Below are positions 9,197 to 19,184 of a stretch of 32,849 bases of DNA, in pieces. Position numbers and translations under genes: made by a program. The notes under the pieces are model-generated. The model was not told the origin of the DNA, made no database searches, and worked only from the letters and a program-made list of their open reading frames with translations. The stretch is from Saprospiraceae bacterium (lineage in GTDB: Bacteria > Bacteroidota > Bacteroidia > Chitinophagales > Saprospiraceae), in contig JAHDBF010000010.1 of the NCBI GenBank assembly GCA_020630525.1, positions 1 through 32,849 on the forward strand, in the 5' to 3' direction. The number at the start of each line of letters is the position of its first letter. The first letter of the stretch is position 1.

Positions 9197-9777
9197 CTTT
9201 CATATGATTTCAATATTTCTTTTAAGTCTGTTTTTGACTCTATATTATGTAATAACTTCTTAAGGCAAATGTGTTTCCTTTTTCTAACTGCAGATTCACT
9301 TGCGATATTTAGTTTTTCTTTTATTTCGCGCATCGAGTATGCATTTGACCATAATTCAAGAATCTGTTTACATGTCTGTCCTAAAAGTGAAAGTTGCATA
9401 GATAGCATTGCTTTTAGTTCTGTATTGTAAATTTCATAATGATGAATTTTTTCTTCGACAAATTCATGATCCTCAATATCATTAAATACATGTTTGCCTT
9501 TTTGTCTAAGAAAGTTTAAAAGAATATAACGGCTTAAGTTAAATAGAAATCCGAGGAGATTATCTTGATGTGTATATTTTCCATTCCTTACTAATGTTGA
9601 AAAACGTATAACGATATCTGTCCATAGTGTATCGGTGTCGGTATTGGAGATGCCTTTAGATTTTAATAGATTTTTTATAGGTGTTTGATACGCTTTAGAC
9701 TCATACAGATGGCTTAAAGCACTATCGTGATCCATAGTGTTTGATTTAAGCTTTTGTATGATTTCTGTTTCGCTCAT
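9193..9777 (-). CDS. ECF-type RNA polymerase sigma factor
   Basis: Size and layout of sigma-70 ECF: region-2-like segment (TDTLWTDIVIRFSTLV...NLLGFLFNLSRYILLNFLRQK) and region-4-like HTH (SLLGQTCKQILELWSNAYSMREIKEKLNIASESAVRKRKHICLKKLL). Confidence 0.85.
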   Translation of the reverse strand: MSETEIIQKLKSNTMDHDSALSHLYESKAYQTPIKNLLKSKGISNTDTDTLWTDIVIRFSTLVRNGKYTHQDNLLGFLFNLSRYILLNFLRQKGKHVFNDIEDHEFVEEKIHHYEIYNTELKAMLSMQLSLLGQTCKQILELWSNAYSMREIKEKLNIASESAVRKRKHICLKKLLHNIESKTDLKEILKSYER

Positions 9778-9910
9778 GCTTGGTAAGCAAATTAAGAAGA
9801 ATCTCTCTGAAATTCATATTCTTTCAAAAAAATTAAAAATTCAGGTAACATTTTGATAAATTGAGGTTATCACTTATTGAATTTAATTGCACATTCCTAA
9901 ACTTCTGACT

Positions 9911-11437
9911 TTGAAAAATCTAATTATCAAATATTTTGCACTTTCTATTTTAGTATTAAATTCTTGGTCATTTTCTGCCCAAGAAATTAATGGCTTGCTT
10001 GTGGTTTATAATTTGTTTGACAACACTATAACATACCTTCAAAATGGTCATCAAATAGATAAACCCGAGGTGAATAGCGGCGATAATATCTACGTTCAGA
10101 TCGAAGAGTTCAACCCTTATATTAACAAGGCAAGATTGGAAGTCACACAATTGAATTATAGCCAATCGTCTATGCAACTAAATACCAATGACGATATAAC
10201 AAGCGGTGGATTTCAAGGTGTTTCACAGTTGTTAGGTGGTCTTTCAATGGGGTCAGATTTACAAGGTGGATTGTTCTCATTTGGTTCTGCTAGAGGAAAT
10301 CAATCTAAAGAAGCAATTACTATTAAGTCTAAATATTTTGATTTGACTGCAGAATTACAAGATGTTGAATCTCGAATAAATGATGCACAAGAAAAGGTGA
10401 ATCTAATACAAAAGCAATCACAGGCTCAAGCCTTAGCAATTGCAGATATTGAATCATTAAAAAGCAATAAACTTATAAGACCAACACGGATTAGAGATTT
10501 GATGGAAGAGGAAATAAGATTTGCATTTGCAAAATCTAAAGAAGAAAAAATTACTATAGATGATTTGATGAATGAGGAGTCTGGAACTGAAAGAGTGAAG
10601 TCTGCATTGGACGAATATTCAACAGCAGTAGGAGCGTATAAATTGTTGCAAAAACAATGGAAGAAGCTAAGCCTTAATCCGACACTTTTAGCCACAGAGG
10701 ATAGCCAATTAAAACGTATGCAAATGTCTGCGGACTCTGTAAGTAAAATTATGGCATTAAAAATTGAAAACCAAAATGAGAATGATGTTGATGATTATGA
10801 AAATAGTTATCAAGATATAAATAGTTTAAGGTTGTTAAGGCAGACTTATGAAGAAATTCAAAATGATATATTTACTTATAAATTTCCACCTTTACAAGCT
10901 AAAGAAGATCAAGTAGTCATAAATTTAATTGTAAGTCAATTGGATGAGGATGGAAGTTATACCACTTTTAAAACAGTAGAACAGATTATTCCAATAACTG
11001 GTGATTGGAAAATCTCTGGTGGAGTGGGATTAGCATTTAGTAAGATGATAGAGCAACCATATTCTTATGATGTCGTAGATGGATTAATTACAAGTGAGCC
11101 GCTTGATGATTTTATCCCAATGTTTAGCTCGTTTGTGCACGCATACCGTTTGACTTCAAAGACAGTTTCATATGGTCTTTCTTTTGGGGTAGGATTCCCC
11201 CTTCAGTCTTTAGATGACAGTTTTTCTCTTTCATATTTTTTAGGTCCTACATTGATAATTGGTAAAAGTGAAAAAGTATTGTTGACAGGAGGATTAATGG
11301 GCAGTAAAGTATCACGATTATCGGGTGGATATATGGTCGGTGATAGTTATCCAGTATTGGCATCAACACTTCCACAGCGTAACAGATACGAGTTGGGTTA
11401 TTTCCTTTCATTTTCATATGCGGTATTAAAAAATTAA
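9911..11437 (+). CDS. Secreted coiled-coil protein with possible outer-membrane/beta-strand C-terminus, unknown function
   Basis: The ORF track starts at TTG 9887. A TTG at 9911 gives a cleaner signal peptide, (M)KNLIIKYFALSILVLNSWSFSAQ. Central helical coiled coil (LTAELQDVESRINDAQEKVNLIQKQ); C-terminus of alternating hydrophobic/aromatic strands ending LGYFLSFSYAVLKN. Confidence 0.6.
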   Translation: MKNLIIKYFALSILVLNSWSFSAQEINGLLVVYNLFDNTITYLQNGHQIDKPEVNSGDNIYVQIEEFNPYINKARLEVTQLNYSQSSMQLNTNDDITSGGFQGVSQLLGGLSMGSDLQGGLFSFGSARGNQSKEAITIKSKYFDLTAELQDVESRINDAQEKVNLIQKQSQAQALAIADIESLKSNKLIRPTRIRDLMEEEIRFAFAKSKEEKITIDDLMNEESGTERVKSALDEYSTAVGAYKLLQKQWKKLSLNPTLLATEDSQLKRMQMSADSVSKIMALKIENQNENDVDDYENSYQDINSLRLLRQTYEEIQNDIFTYKFPPLQAKEDQVVINLIVSQLDEDGSYTTFKTVEQIIPITGDWKISGGVGLAFSKMIEQPYSYDVVDGLITSEPLDDFIPMFSSFVHAYRLTSKTVSYGLSFGVGFPLQSLDDSFSLSYFLGPTLIIGKSEKVLLTGGLMGSKVSRLSGGYMVGDSYPVLASTLPQRNRYELGYFLSFSYAVLKN

Positions 11438-11447
11438 AATTATTATT

Positions 11448-13400
11448 ATGAAATTTCCATATTTCTACGCCCTCATTTCATTAATAGTATCCCTTTTTTT
11501 TGCTTCAGAAATAAAGGCGGAAAAGTACGCTTTGATAATTGCAATAGGAGATTATCCTGACGCTGGAGGTTGGTCAGATATTTCCAGTGCAAATGATGTT
11601 CCACATGTTAAAAATGCACTGCTATGTCTTGGATTTGAAAATGAAAATATTGTTGTTGTTCGAGATGCAGCAGCAACAAAGGAACAAATTTTATTTCAAT
11701 TTAGTCAACTTAAAAATAGAGTATCTCAAGGTGATATTATTTACATTCATTATTCTGGACATGGACAGCAAGTAGTGGATGATAATAATGATGAGTTGGA
11801 CTTATTAGATGAAGCAATCGTACCATTTGATTCTCCCTTAAAGTATGAATCAGGAATTAATGAGGGACAATTCTTGATACGTGATGATGAGTTGGGTGCA
11901 TTGACATATGAGCTTAGAAAAGTAATTGGTCAGGAAGGACAACTAATATTGGTGTTGGATTCTTGTCATTCTGGGACTGGAACTAGAGGACTTGGAAAAG
12001 TTAGAGGTACCGATAAATTAATGGCTCCAAAGGATTTTGTTTCAATAGGTTCAACAGAAAAATCAATGCAGATTAGTATGGAGTCTGCTCAGAATTTAGC
12101 TTCAATAGCAAGTTTTTTTGGTTCTAGTGCTAAAGAATTAAACTATGAAACTATTGATGAACAAAAGAATACAGTTGGAAGTTTGAGTTATGCTATTTCT
12201 TCCGTACTTGCAAATATGAATGAGGCATTTACTTTTGAGGAACTATTTGATCTAGTTAAATTAAAAATGAAAAAGATTGCACCAATGCAACACCCTCAAT
12301 GGGAAGGACCAAAAAATACTTTAGTATTTGGACAAAAAGCATTTGAAAATAATGAGTTTTTCGCGATTGCAAATATCATTGATGAAATGAATGTAGAAAT
12401 GTCAGGTGGAACATTGAGTGGTGTATATGTTGGGTCAAAAATAGATGTTTTTAATAAGAAAGATAATACGATTTTAGTTTCTGGTGAAGTGATTTCTGCA
12501 AGGCTTACAAATGCAATGGTACAATTGGAAAATGAAGTTATATTTTCTGAAAATACACCTTATGGAATAAAGATTTCATCATACGCTTATCCAAATTTGA
12601 AAATTAACTTAGCTGTTTCCTTAAGTGAAATAGAAAAATGGAATCCTCTTTATGAGCAAATAATCTCTATTCCTAATATTGAAATTTGTGAGGAAAATGC
12701 TGACTTCTATATGTTGGATGCTGATGATAATGCAGTAATACTGAGTACAAAAAATGGTCAGATATTGTCAAAAATGTATAATGAGGATTTAGGATCAAAT
12801 GAAAAGTTGTTGAGTTTTAAAAAATCTCTATTGAGTTATATGCAAGCCAATTTTCTTAGATCATACAATAATTTAAACCCAAGAATTAATTGTGATATTG
12901 AGATTTTAAATATTGATCCAGATAGCGAAGAAGTGGTAAGTACTTTTGATCCTTTGAAAGATGTAATGAAACCTGGTGACTGTATAAAATTTAAAATCAC
13001 CAACAATGGAATTAATGGTGCGTATGTGTCTTTATTGGATATTCAACCAGATAATTATATCAACCTAATTATACCTCCTACAGAACTAGGATACACTGCC
13101 GAAGAATATTATGTAAAACCTGGAGAATCTATCACTTCTCATTTTATCATCGAAATTGCAGAACCATTTGGTGAGGAAACACTGTTACTCTTGGCATCAA
13201 GAGAACCTCAAGATTTATCAGGGATAATATCGACAGGTGGACAGACAAAACGTGGTTTTAGTGAGTTGGATTCTTTTCAACAGTTGCTCTTAAGTAGTTA
13301 TGGGAATGTTCAGCAAAGAGGTACTAAGATACGTCAGTCTAAAAGAGAAATTATATCCACCAAAACACTCTTTTTCGATATAGTCAATAAATCAAATTAG
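11448..13400 (+). CDS. Exported metacaspase-like peptidase C14 with DUF4384-like C-terminal domain
   Basis: Signal peptide; YALIIAIGDYPDAGGW; IIYIHYSGHGQQV; DELDLLDEAIVPFDS; LILVLDSCHSGTGTRG; C-terminal 'MKPGDCIKFKITNNGINGAYVSLLDIQPDNYINLIIP' is DUF4384-like. Confidence 0.88.
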   Translation: MKFPYFYALISLIVSLFFASEIKAEKYALIIAIGDYPDAGGWSDISSANDVPHVKNALLCLGFENENIVVVRDAAATKEQILFQFSQLKNRVSQGDIIYIHYSGHGQQVVDDNNDELDLLDEAIVPFDSPLKYESGINEGQFLIRDDELGALTYELRKVIGQEGQLILVLDSCHSGTGTRGLGKVRGTDKLMAPKDFVSIGSTEKSMQISMESAQNLASIASFFGSSAKELNYETIDEQKNTVGSLSYAISSVLANMNEAFTFEELFDLVKLKMKKIAPMQHPQWEGPKNTLVFGQKAFENNEFFAIANIIDEMNVEMSGGTLSGVYVGSKIDVFNKKDNTILVSGEVISARLTNAMVQLENEVIFSENTPYGIKISSYAYPNLKINLAVSLSEIEKWNPLYEQIISIPNIEICEENADFYMLDADDNAVILSTKNGQILSKMYNEDLGSNEKLLSFKKSLLSYMQANFLRSYNNLNPRINCDIEILNIDPDSEEVVSTFDPLKDVMKPGDCIKFKITNNGINGAYVSLLDIQPDNYINLIIPPTELGYTAEEYYVKPGESITSHFIIEIAEPFGEETLLLLASREPQDLSGIISTGGQTKRGFSELDSFQQLLLSSYGNVQQRGTKIRQSKREIISTKTLFFDIVNKSN

Positions 13401-13444
13401 AACACCTTTAGTATACAACTTCCATTGATAAAAAGGTACCTTTA

Positions 13445-13477
13445 GAAGAGATTGTCTTGCCCTAAGCCAATCTCTTC
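13445..13477 (+). terminator. Hairpin, likely terminator after the caspase gene
   Basis: gaagagattg (13445-13454) and caatctcttc (13468-13477) are perfect 10-bp inverted repeats; an inner ctt/aag pair extends the stem across one mismatch. Confidence 0.65.
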
Positions 13478-13769
13478 AATCTTCATTCTATGCTTAAATA
13501 TTGACTTATTTTACTCAGCGATTTTGTGCTATTCTTATTCATATTAATCAGCTCACATTTAGAAATTAAGGTGACAATTGATTTCTTAATTATAAATTTA
13601 GATGATGGATTGTAATCATAGTATCTACAGAAAGTATTATGTTCAACGATCTATTGAAGTTTAATTTTTAAATATTTAAAGTGTAAGTTAATTTAACTAA
13701 ATAACTATACCGAAGGTGTATATTTAGGCTCAAAATACAAAGCATACTAAATAGTAATTTATCCAATTT

Positions 13770-14987
13770 ATGAAAATTATTCATACTGCCGATTGGCACA
13801 TCGGGAAGATGCTTCACAAACATTCTTTAGCATCGGAGTTACAATATTTTTTTAACTGGCTAATCGAAATGATTATCTTAAAAGAGGTAAACTTATTATT
13901 GGTGTCGGGAGATATTTTTGATATAGCCAATCCTGGTGCTAAAGATAGGGAAATGTATTTTCAATTTTTGAAAGCGTTAATTGGTACCAATACTAAAGTA
14001 ATTATAACTGGAGGAAATCATGATTCAGTTGGATTTTTAAATGCTCCCAAGGATGTCCTAAATATGTTAGATATAGATATAATCGGTGGAGCCACAGAGC
14101 AAATTGAGGATGAATTAATTGTCATTAATAATCATAACAATTTACCTCAGCTAGTCGTCGCTGCTGTTCCTTTTCTTAGAGACAAAGATTTAAGGAATCT
14201 AGATTCTGATGAAAAATTTACTTCAAGGGAAGAAGCTATTCGGCAGGCAATAAAATCACACTATCAGAAATTGGTAAAAATTTGTAATGAAAAATATCCT
14301 CATATTCCGAAGATTGCAATGGGGCACTTATATACCATTGGTGCAGACCCAAGTGATAGCGAGCGAGAAATCCATGTCGGAAATGCTGGCGCCGTAAAGT
14401 CGGATGCTTTTGCAGGATTTGATTATGTTGCATTAGGACACATACATCGTCCTCAAGTTATTGGGAAAAATGAGATGGTAAGATATAGTGGTTCTCCGAT
14501 ATCATTAAGTTTTTCTGAAAAAAATGACCAAAAGTCAATCGTTTGTTTGGAGATAAAAGACCAAAAAATTGCTCCGCCAGAAGTAATTTTGATTCCTAAG
14601 CAAAGAGAACTCAAAAAATTTAAAGGCAGTTTGTCAGATGTAAAATCTAACTTAGTGAAGTATGCACCAAAATTTAATTTGCCTTCTTTTGTTGAATTAG
14701 AAGTTATTGAAAGTCATTTTAATTCATTGGTAGTATCTGAAGTTGATGCAATTGATGATGATTCTATTGATAATAAAAACTATGTGATTTTAAAACGTAG
14801 GATTCAGTTTTTAGATAGAGCTAAGGATACTTCACATCTGTTTACTTCTGGAGAAAATATAGAAGACTTAAGCCCTATGGATGTTTTTAGAGAAAAATTA
14901 AATGCAGAAAAAATTGAAGAATCTGTACAAAAGGAATTGATTCAAGCCTACCAAGAAATTTTAGAAACCGTAAGACATTCTGACTAA
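13770..14987 (+). CDS. sbcD: Exonuclease subunit SbcD
   Basis: MKIIHTADWHIGK, VSGDIFD, GGNHDS, MGHLYTIGA, ALGHIHRPQ metallophosphoesterase motifs; directly upstream of sbcC. Confidence 0.95.
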   Translation: MKIIHTADWHIGKMLHKHSLASELQYFFNWLIEMIILKEVNLLLVSGDIFDIANPGAKDREMYFQFLKALIGTNTKVIITGGNHDSVGFLNAPKDVLNMLDIDIIGGATEQIEDELIVINNHNNLPQLVVAAVPFLRDKDLRNLDSDEKFTSREEAIRQAIKSHYQKLVKICNEKYPHIPKIAMGHLYTIGADPSDSEREIHVGNAGAVKSDAFAGFDYVALGHIHRPQVIGKNEMVRYSGSPISLSFSEKNDQKSIVCLEIKDQKIAPPEVILIPKQRELKKFKGSLSDVKSNLVKYAPKFNLPSFVELEVIESHFNSLVVSEVDAIDDDSIDNKNYVILKRRIQFLDRAKDTSHLFTSGENIEDLSPMDVFREKLNAEKIEESVQKELIQAYQEILETVRHSD

Positions 14988-17900
14988 ATGAAAATCCTAA
15001 AATTACAATTTAAAAATATCAATAACCTAAAAGGGGAACACGAAATTGCATTTGATAAAATTCCTTTGGATGATGCAGGAATTTTTGCCATTACTGGACC
15101 GACTGGATCGGGAAAGTCCACCATTCTCGACGTTGTTACTTTAGCCTTGTTTAATGAAGTGCCAAGATATGGTAAAATTTCAACCAAAGGTATCTCGGAT
15201 TTAGGATCTATATTAACGCACCATACCAAAGATGCTTTTGCTATCATTAATTATGAAACAAAAGGGGTGAAATATACTTCTGAGTGGAGAATTAAGTTTG
15301 CTAAAACGGGAAAACTTCGGGACTATGAAATGCATTTATATGATGGTAACGGGAAACCAATATCTGATAAGAAAAGCGAAGTCCCAACGCTAAATGCGGA
15401 AATTATTGGGTTAGAATACAATCAATTTATTAAGTCAATTATTTTATCCCAAGGACAATTTGCAAAATTCCTAAAGGCGAACAAAAATGAAAGAGGTGCG
15501 CTTTTGGAAAATATAACGGGTACTAGTATATATCGTAAAATAGGAAAAGCAACTTATGAAAAAACCAAAACAATAAAGGAGCAATTAAAACAAGAAATTT
15601 CTAAAATCGAATTAATCCAAACGCTATCAGATCAAGAAAGAGATCAGATTGATGCAGAACTAAATACACTTAAAGAAAATGGATTAACACTAAATAAAGA
15701 AATCAAATTATTATCGGAAATAAAACATGCCAAACAAGAAATACACAATGCGACATCTACGCTTAATGATTTAAAAGATAGATATAATAACACTCTCGCT
15801 GAATTGGCTAACTTTGAATCTGAAAAGAAGAAACTCGAAATTAATGAAAAACTCGCTCCGATAAAGGGAGATTTTGCGCTTTATCAAAACCACTCAATTA
15901 AAGTTAAGGAAACCATTTCTGAGATAGAAAAAACAAAACAAAAACTAGTCATCGCAAAAAATGGTTTGACAGATGCTATCTCGAAGATGGCAATATTAAC
16001 CAATGAAAATGTAGATAAAAATAATTTTAAATCTGTCATGAGCACCTTTGAAAAAAAGGTTAATGACCTCACCAGTAAACTATCTCATGAAAAAGAAAAG
16101 GGTAGGGAAAAAAGGAATGCAATTAACGATAAAATTGTAAAGCATAAAATTGAGATTAGCGATAAAGCAAAACCAATTGATGCCATAAGTTTTTTATCAA
16201 GTCAGATGCCCGCATTAGACAAATTGATAAATGCTGTAAAAATAAATACCAATTCTGATCAATCGACACTAAGGAAAAAACTTAAAGAGCTATCAGAAGA
16301 ACTCTCTCTACTTACTGATTTAAATGTAGAATATGTTAAGTATACAGAATTAGAAAAATCTTATAAGCAAGTAGAAGAAAAAATTTCTGTTTCGCAAAAA
16401 GCTATCGCTGTAAATAATCCAATTTTAGAAAAATCTAAAAGGTTGGTAGAGGGTTTAGGAGAAAAATTAGAATTACTGAATCAGCAAAAAGTCGATGCAC
16501 AACTGATCTTGTCTCTGACAGAGCATAGACATAATTTAAAAAACGGTCAGCCGTGTCCGTTATGTGGGGCTTTAGCACATCCATATGCAAAAAAAAATGT
16601 AATTAAAACAGATGATGAAATAGAAATAAAAATAGGGAATGTAAAGACTCAGTATGAGCAAGAATCTGCTGAAGTAGTTAAATTAACAAATATTGTTGTT
16701 GCTGCTAAAGCATCTTTAAAAGTCCAAGAAGAACAATTAAAATCTGTAAGAGATGACTTGATGACAAAAGAGAAAGAAACTGATGTTAAACGGAATTCCT
16801 ACAATGGAAAATTAAATATTGAAAAATCAAAAATTAACCACTCCATTGATATTGCAAAATCTAATGTTCAACAATTTGAAAATGCAATGTCCGCATTTGA
16901 GAAAAAAATCGTATTCGATGATTTGTTGAAAGAGTTCACTCTATTGAAAAATATTTCTGAAAATTATAATTCAATTGCATCGCAGAAGAATGTAATGTAT
17001 GGAGGTGAGGATGTAACAAATGACTGCAATGTATTGCAAGATTTATTTGAAAGCAGTAAAACCAAAATAACCCAATATGAAGAAAGATTAAATGCTGACA
17101 AAAGAGGAGTAGAAACATTAAATCTAAAGCTGGCCAGCTTATCAAAATCGATTGAAGAAAAATTAATGGATATTGATGGAGTAACTTTAAATAATATTTC
17201 AGATGTTATATTGGAAGATTCGATACTGAATAATCTTAAAATTAGAGCTGAGAAATTATCCCTCGAACAAACAAGCCTCTTTGCAAAAATTGAATCCGAA
17301 CAAACAAGGTTAGCAAACTTACAGTCTAAAGATAAGTTTCCTAATAAGAAAATGAATGACGTTGTTTTGGAATTAAATAGCAAGGAAATTGCGCAAAAAG
17401 AATATGCAAATAGAGAAGGAGAATTAAGTAATAAATTAAGTCGTGACATACATGACAGAAAACGCATTAAGGTACAAGAAGAAGAAATAAAAAAAATTAA
17501 TATTGAACTAGAAAAGTGGTCTAGCTTAGATGCGCTAATTGGTGACGCAACTGGTAATAAATATGCCAATTTTGCTCAAGGCTTAACCTTGCAAAATTTA
17601 TTGGTATTTGCAAACAGGAGACTAGAAAAACTTACTGATAGATACTTACTTGACAAACCTACAGGTGAAGGTTCTTTAATGATTATAGATCAATATCAAG
17701 GAAATATTCAGCGTTCTGTAAATACACTTTCAGGTGGAGAATCATTTTTAGTAAGCCTTGCACTGGCGTTAAGTCTCTCTGATATGGCTTCTAAAAATGT
17801 ACCATTGGAAAGTCTTTTTATCGATGAAGGCTTTGGAACTTTGGATGGCGAAACATTAGATTTAGCAATGTCGACATTAGAAAAATTACAGTCAGAAAGT

Positions 17901-18011
17901 CAGAAGAAAGTTGGGGTGATTTCACATGTGGAAGCTTTGAAAGATAGAATCGCAGTGCAAATAAAATTAGAAAAAAATAGTCAAGGTTATAGCAAGATAG
18001 TTATTGATTAA
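14988..18011 (+). CDS. sbcC: Exonuclease subunit SbcC (SMC-like ATPase)
   Basis: Walker A GPTGSGKST; coiled coils; zinc hook CPLC; ABC signature LSGGESF; Walker B SLFIDEGFGTLD. ATG abuts the sbcD stop. Confidence 0.95.
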   Translation: MKILKLQFKNINNLKGEHEIAFDKIPLDDAGIFAITGPTGSGKSTILDVVTLALFNEVPRYGKISTKGISDLGSILTHHTKDAFAIINYETKGVKYTSEWRIKFAKTGKLRDYEMHLYDGNGKPISDKKSEVPTLNAEIIGLEYNQFIKSIILSQGQFAKFLKANKNERGALLENITGTSIYRKIGKATYEKTKTIKEQLKQEISKIELIQTLSDQERDQIDAELNTLKENGLTLNKEIKLLSEIKHAKQEIHNATSTLNDLKDRYNNTLAELANFESEKKKLEINEKLAPIKGDFALYQNHSIKVKETISEIEKTKQKLVIAKNGLTDAISKMAILTNENVDKNNFKSVMSTFEKKVNDLTSKLSHEKEKGREKRNAINDKIVKHKIEISDKAKPIDAISFLSSQMPALDKLINAVKINTNSDQSTLRKKLKELSEELSLLTDLNVEYVKYTELEKSYKQVEEKISVSQKAIAVNNPILEKSKRLVEGLGEKLELLNQQKVDAQLILSLTEHRHNLKNGQPCPLCGALAHPYAKKNVIKTDDEIEIKIGNVKTQYEQESAEVVKLTNIVVAAKASLKVQEEQLKSVRDDLMTKEKETDVKRNSYNGKLNIEKSKINHSIDIAKSNVQQFENAMSAFEKKIVFDDLLKEFTLLKNISENYNSIASQKNVMYGGEDVTNDCNVLQDLFESSKTKITQYEERLNADKRGVETLNLKLASLSKSIEEKLMDIDGVTLNNISDVILEDSILNNLKIRAEKLSLEQTSLFAKIESEQTRLANLQSKDKFPNKKMNDVVLELNSKEIAQKEYANREGELSNKLSRDIHDRKRIKVQEEEIKKINIELEKWSSLDALIGDATGNKYANFAQGLTLQNLLVFANRRLEKLTDRYLLDKPTGEGSLMIIDQYQGNIQRSVNTLSGGESFLVSLALALSLSDMASKNVPLESLFIDEGFGTLDGETLDLAMSTLEKLQSESQKKVGVISHVEALKDRIAVQIKLEKNSQGYSKIVID

Positions 18012-18025
18012 TACTAAATGAGATT

Positions 18026-19114
18026 ATGAAATATATATTGTTTTTTATTTGTTTTACCAATATTGCAATTTGCCAAAATTTAGATGTTGTAAGGGATGTG
18101 ATTTCGGATGCTGAATTTCCACGCGCAAAATTTAAGATAAAGTATAAAGACCGTATTAGTAAAATTAAATATTTAAAATTTAAAGGAGATAATTCTACTG
18201 TATTAAATGGAGATATTTCTATTCACTATGTTTCTAATTTAAAGCAACTAAATTTAAACGATAAAAGAATTGAAAAGATATTAGATTACTATGTATTTGA
18301 ATTTCAAAAATTAGGATTTGAAGTATTAGATAGAAATAAATCTACAGTTACATTTTTGCAAAAAGACCATTCAGGCATAAAGAAGTTTTTACAAATTTTT
18401 ATTGCAAAAAGCCGCGATGTTTATTCTAAATTTGTCTTTGCAGAAAACATTGTTTCAATAGAGCGCGACATTACATCTGTCTACTTTGATAACCCTTCTT
18501 TTGAAGGAAAAGAAAGTCCTGGATATTTTAGAAGTAACGCTAGTGGTAACTTTGAAAGTACTTGGAATCTAGACTCTTGGGTTGATTGTGGATCAATTTA
18601 TTTTGAGACTGATTCTCCACCAAATTTGCATAGTGCTAAAACTAATTATTTTAAAGTAAAATCTTATCCATCAGATGGAGAAACATTTCTAGATCTTGTT
18701 GTACGAGCAAACAATACTTATGAGTCAATAAGCCAAGAAATGAATTTTCCTTTTAAGAAAGATTCTTGCTATTCTTTTAAAATTGATTTAAAAACAAGTC
18801 CAGATATGGAAAGCCCAGTTAGAGAAACAAGTGGAACAAGGGTTTCTCCTTCTGTCAAAAAATTTGATTCACCTACAGTTTTAAATATCTACTTAGGTAA
18901 TAATAACTGTGATTTTGAGCAATTAGCATTTTCTACAGAACAAATATTTAATGAAGATTGGAAAACATATCAGATTGACTTTGTACCCGAGCAAGATTTT
19001 AGATTTATAGGTTTTCAAGCCTATTATGCAAATTCAAGTATGAAGTTAGGAAATGGAAACTTACTAATGGATAATATCCATGATCTAAGGATAGGAACTT
19101 GTCCTGAAAAATAA
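18026..19114 (+). CDS. Secreted protein with C-terminal carbohydrate-binding-like beta domain, unknown function
   Basis: Signal peptide MKYILFFICFTNIAICQ; 'NPSFEGKESPGYF...LDSWVDCGS...DGETFLDLVVRANNTYESISQEM...CYSFKIDL...LLMDNIHDLRI' resembles galactose-binding-like modules. Confidence 0.6.
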   Translation: MKYILFFICFTNIAICQNLDVVRDVISDAEFPRAKFKIKYKDRISKIKYLKFKGDNSTVLNGDISIHYVSNLKQLNLNDKRIEKILDYYVFEFQKLGFEVLDRNKSTVTFLQKDHSGIKKFLQIFIAKSRDVYSKFVFAENIVSIERDITSVYFDNPSFEGKESPGYFRSNASGNFESTWNLDSWVDCGSIYFETDSPPNLHSAKTNYFKVKSYPSDGETFLDLVVRANNTYESISQEMNFPFKKDSCYSFKIDLKTSPDMESPVRETSGTRVSPSVKKFDSPTVLNIYLGNNNCDFEQLAFSTEQIFNEDWKTYQIDFVPEQDFRFIGFQAYYANSSMKLGNGNLLMDNIHDLRIGTCPEK

Positions 19115-19184
19115 ATTTTTGATAATTATATTAGTAGAATAATTAAACCCTTTATTCGTTTATATATGACAACTCAAAACAAAA

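Noticed and set aside
16964-17569. 201-aa minus-strand ORF inside sbcC
   Set aside because: Lies antisense to a clear sbcC coding region; Ser/Phe/Leu-rich composition typical of antisense of Lys/Glu-rich coiled coil.
13770-18011. SbcCD as a nuclease component of the caspase system
   Set aside because: Separated by a hairpin terminator and ~370 bp; SbcCD is a common housekeeping repair pair, so adjacency alone is not evidence.
19123-19145. taattat / ataatta inverted repeat before the DUF5686-like gene
   Set aside because: Seven A/T-only pairs in an AT-rich intergenic region; expected by chance and thermodynamically weak.
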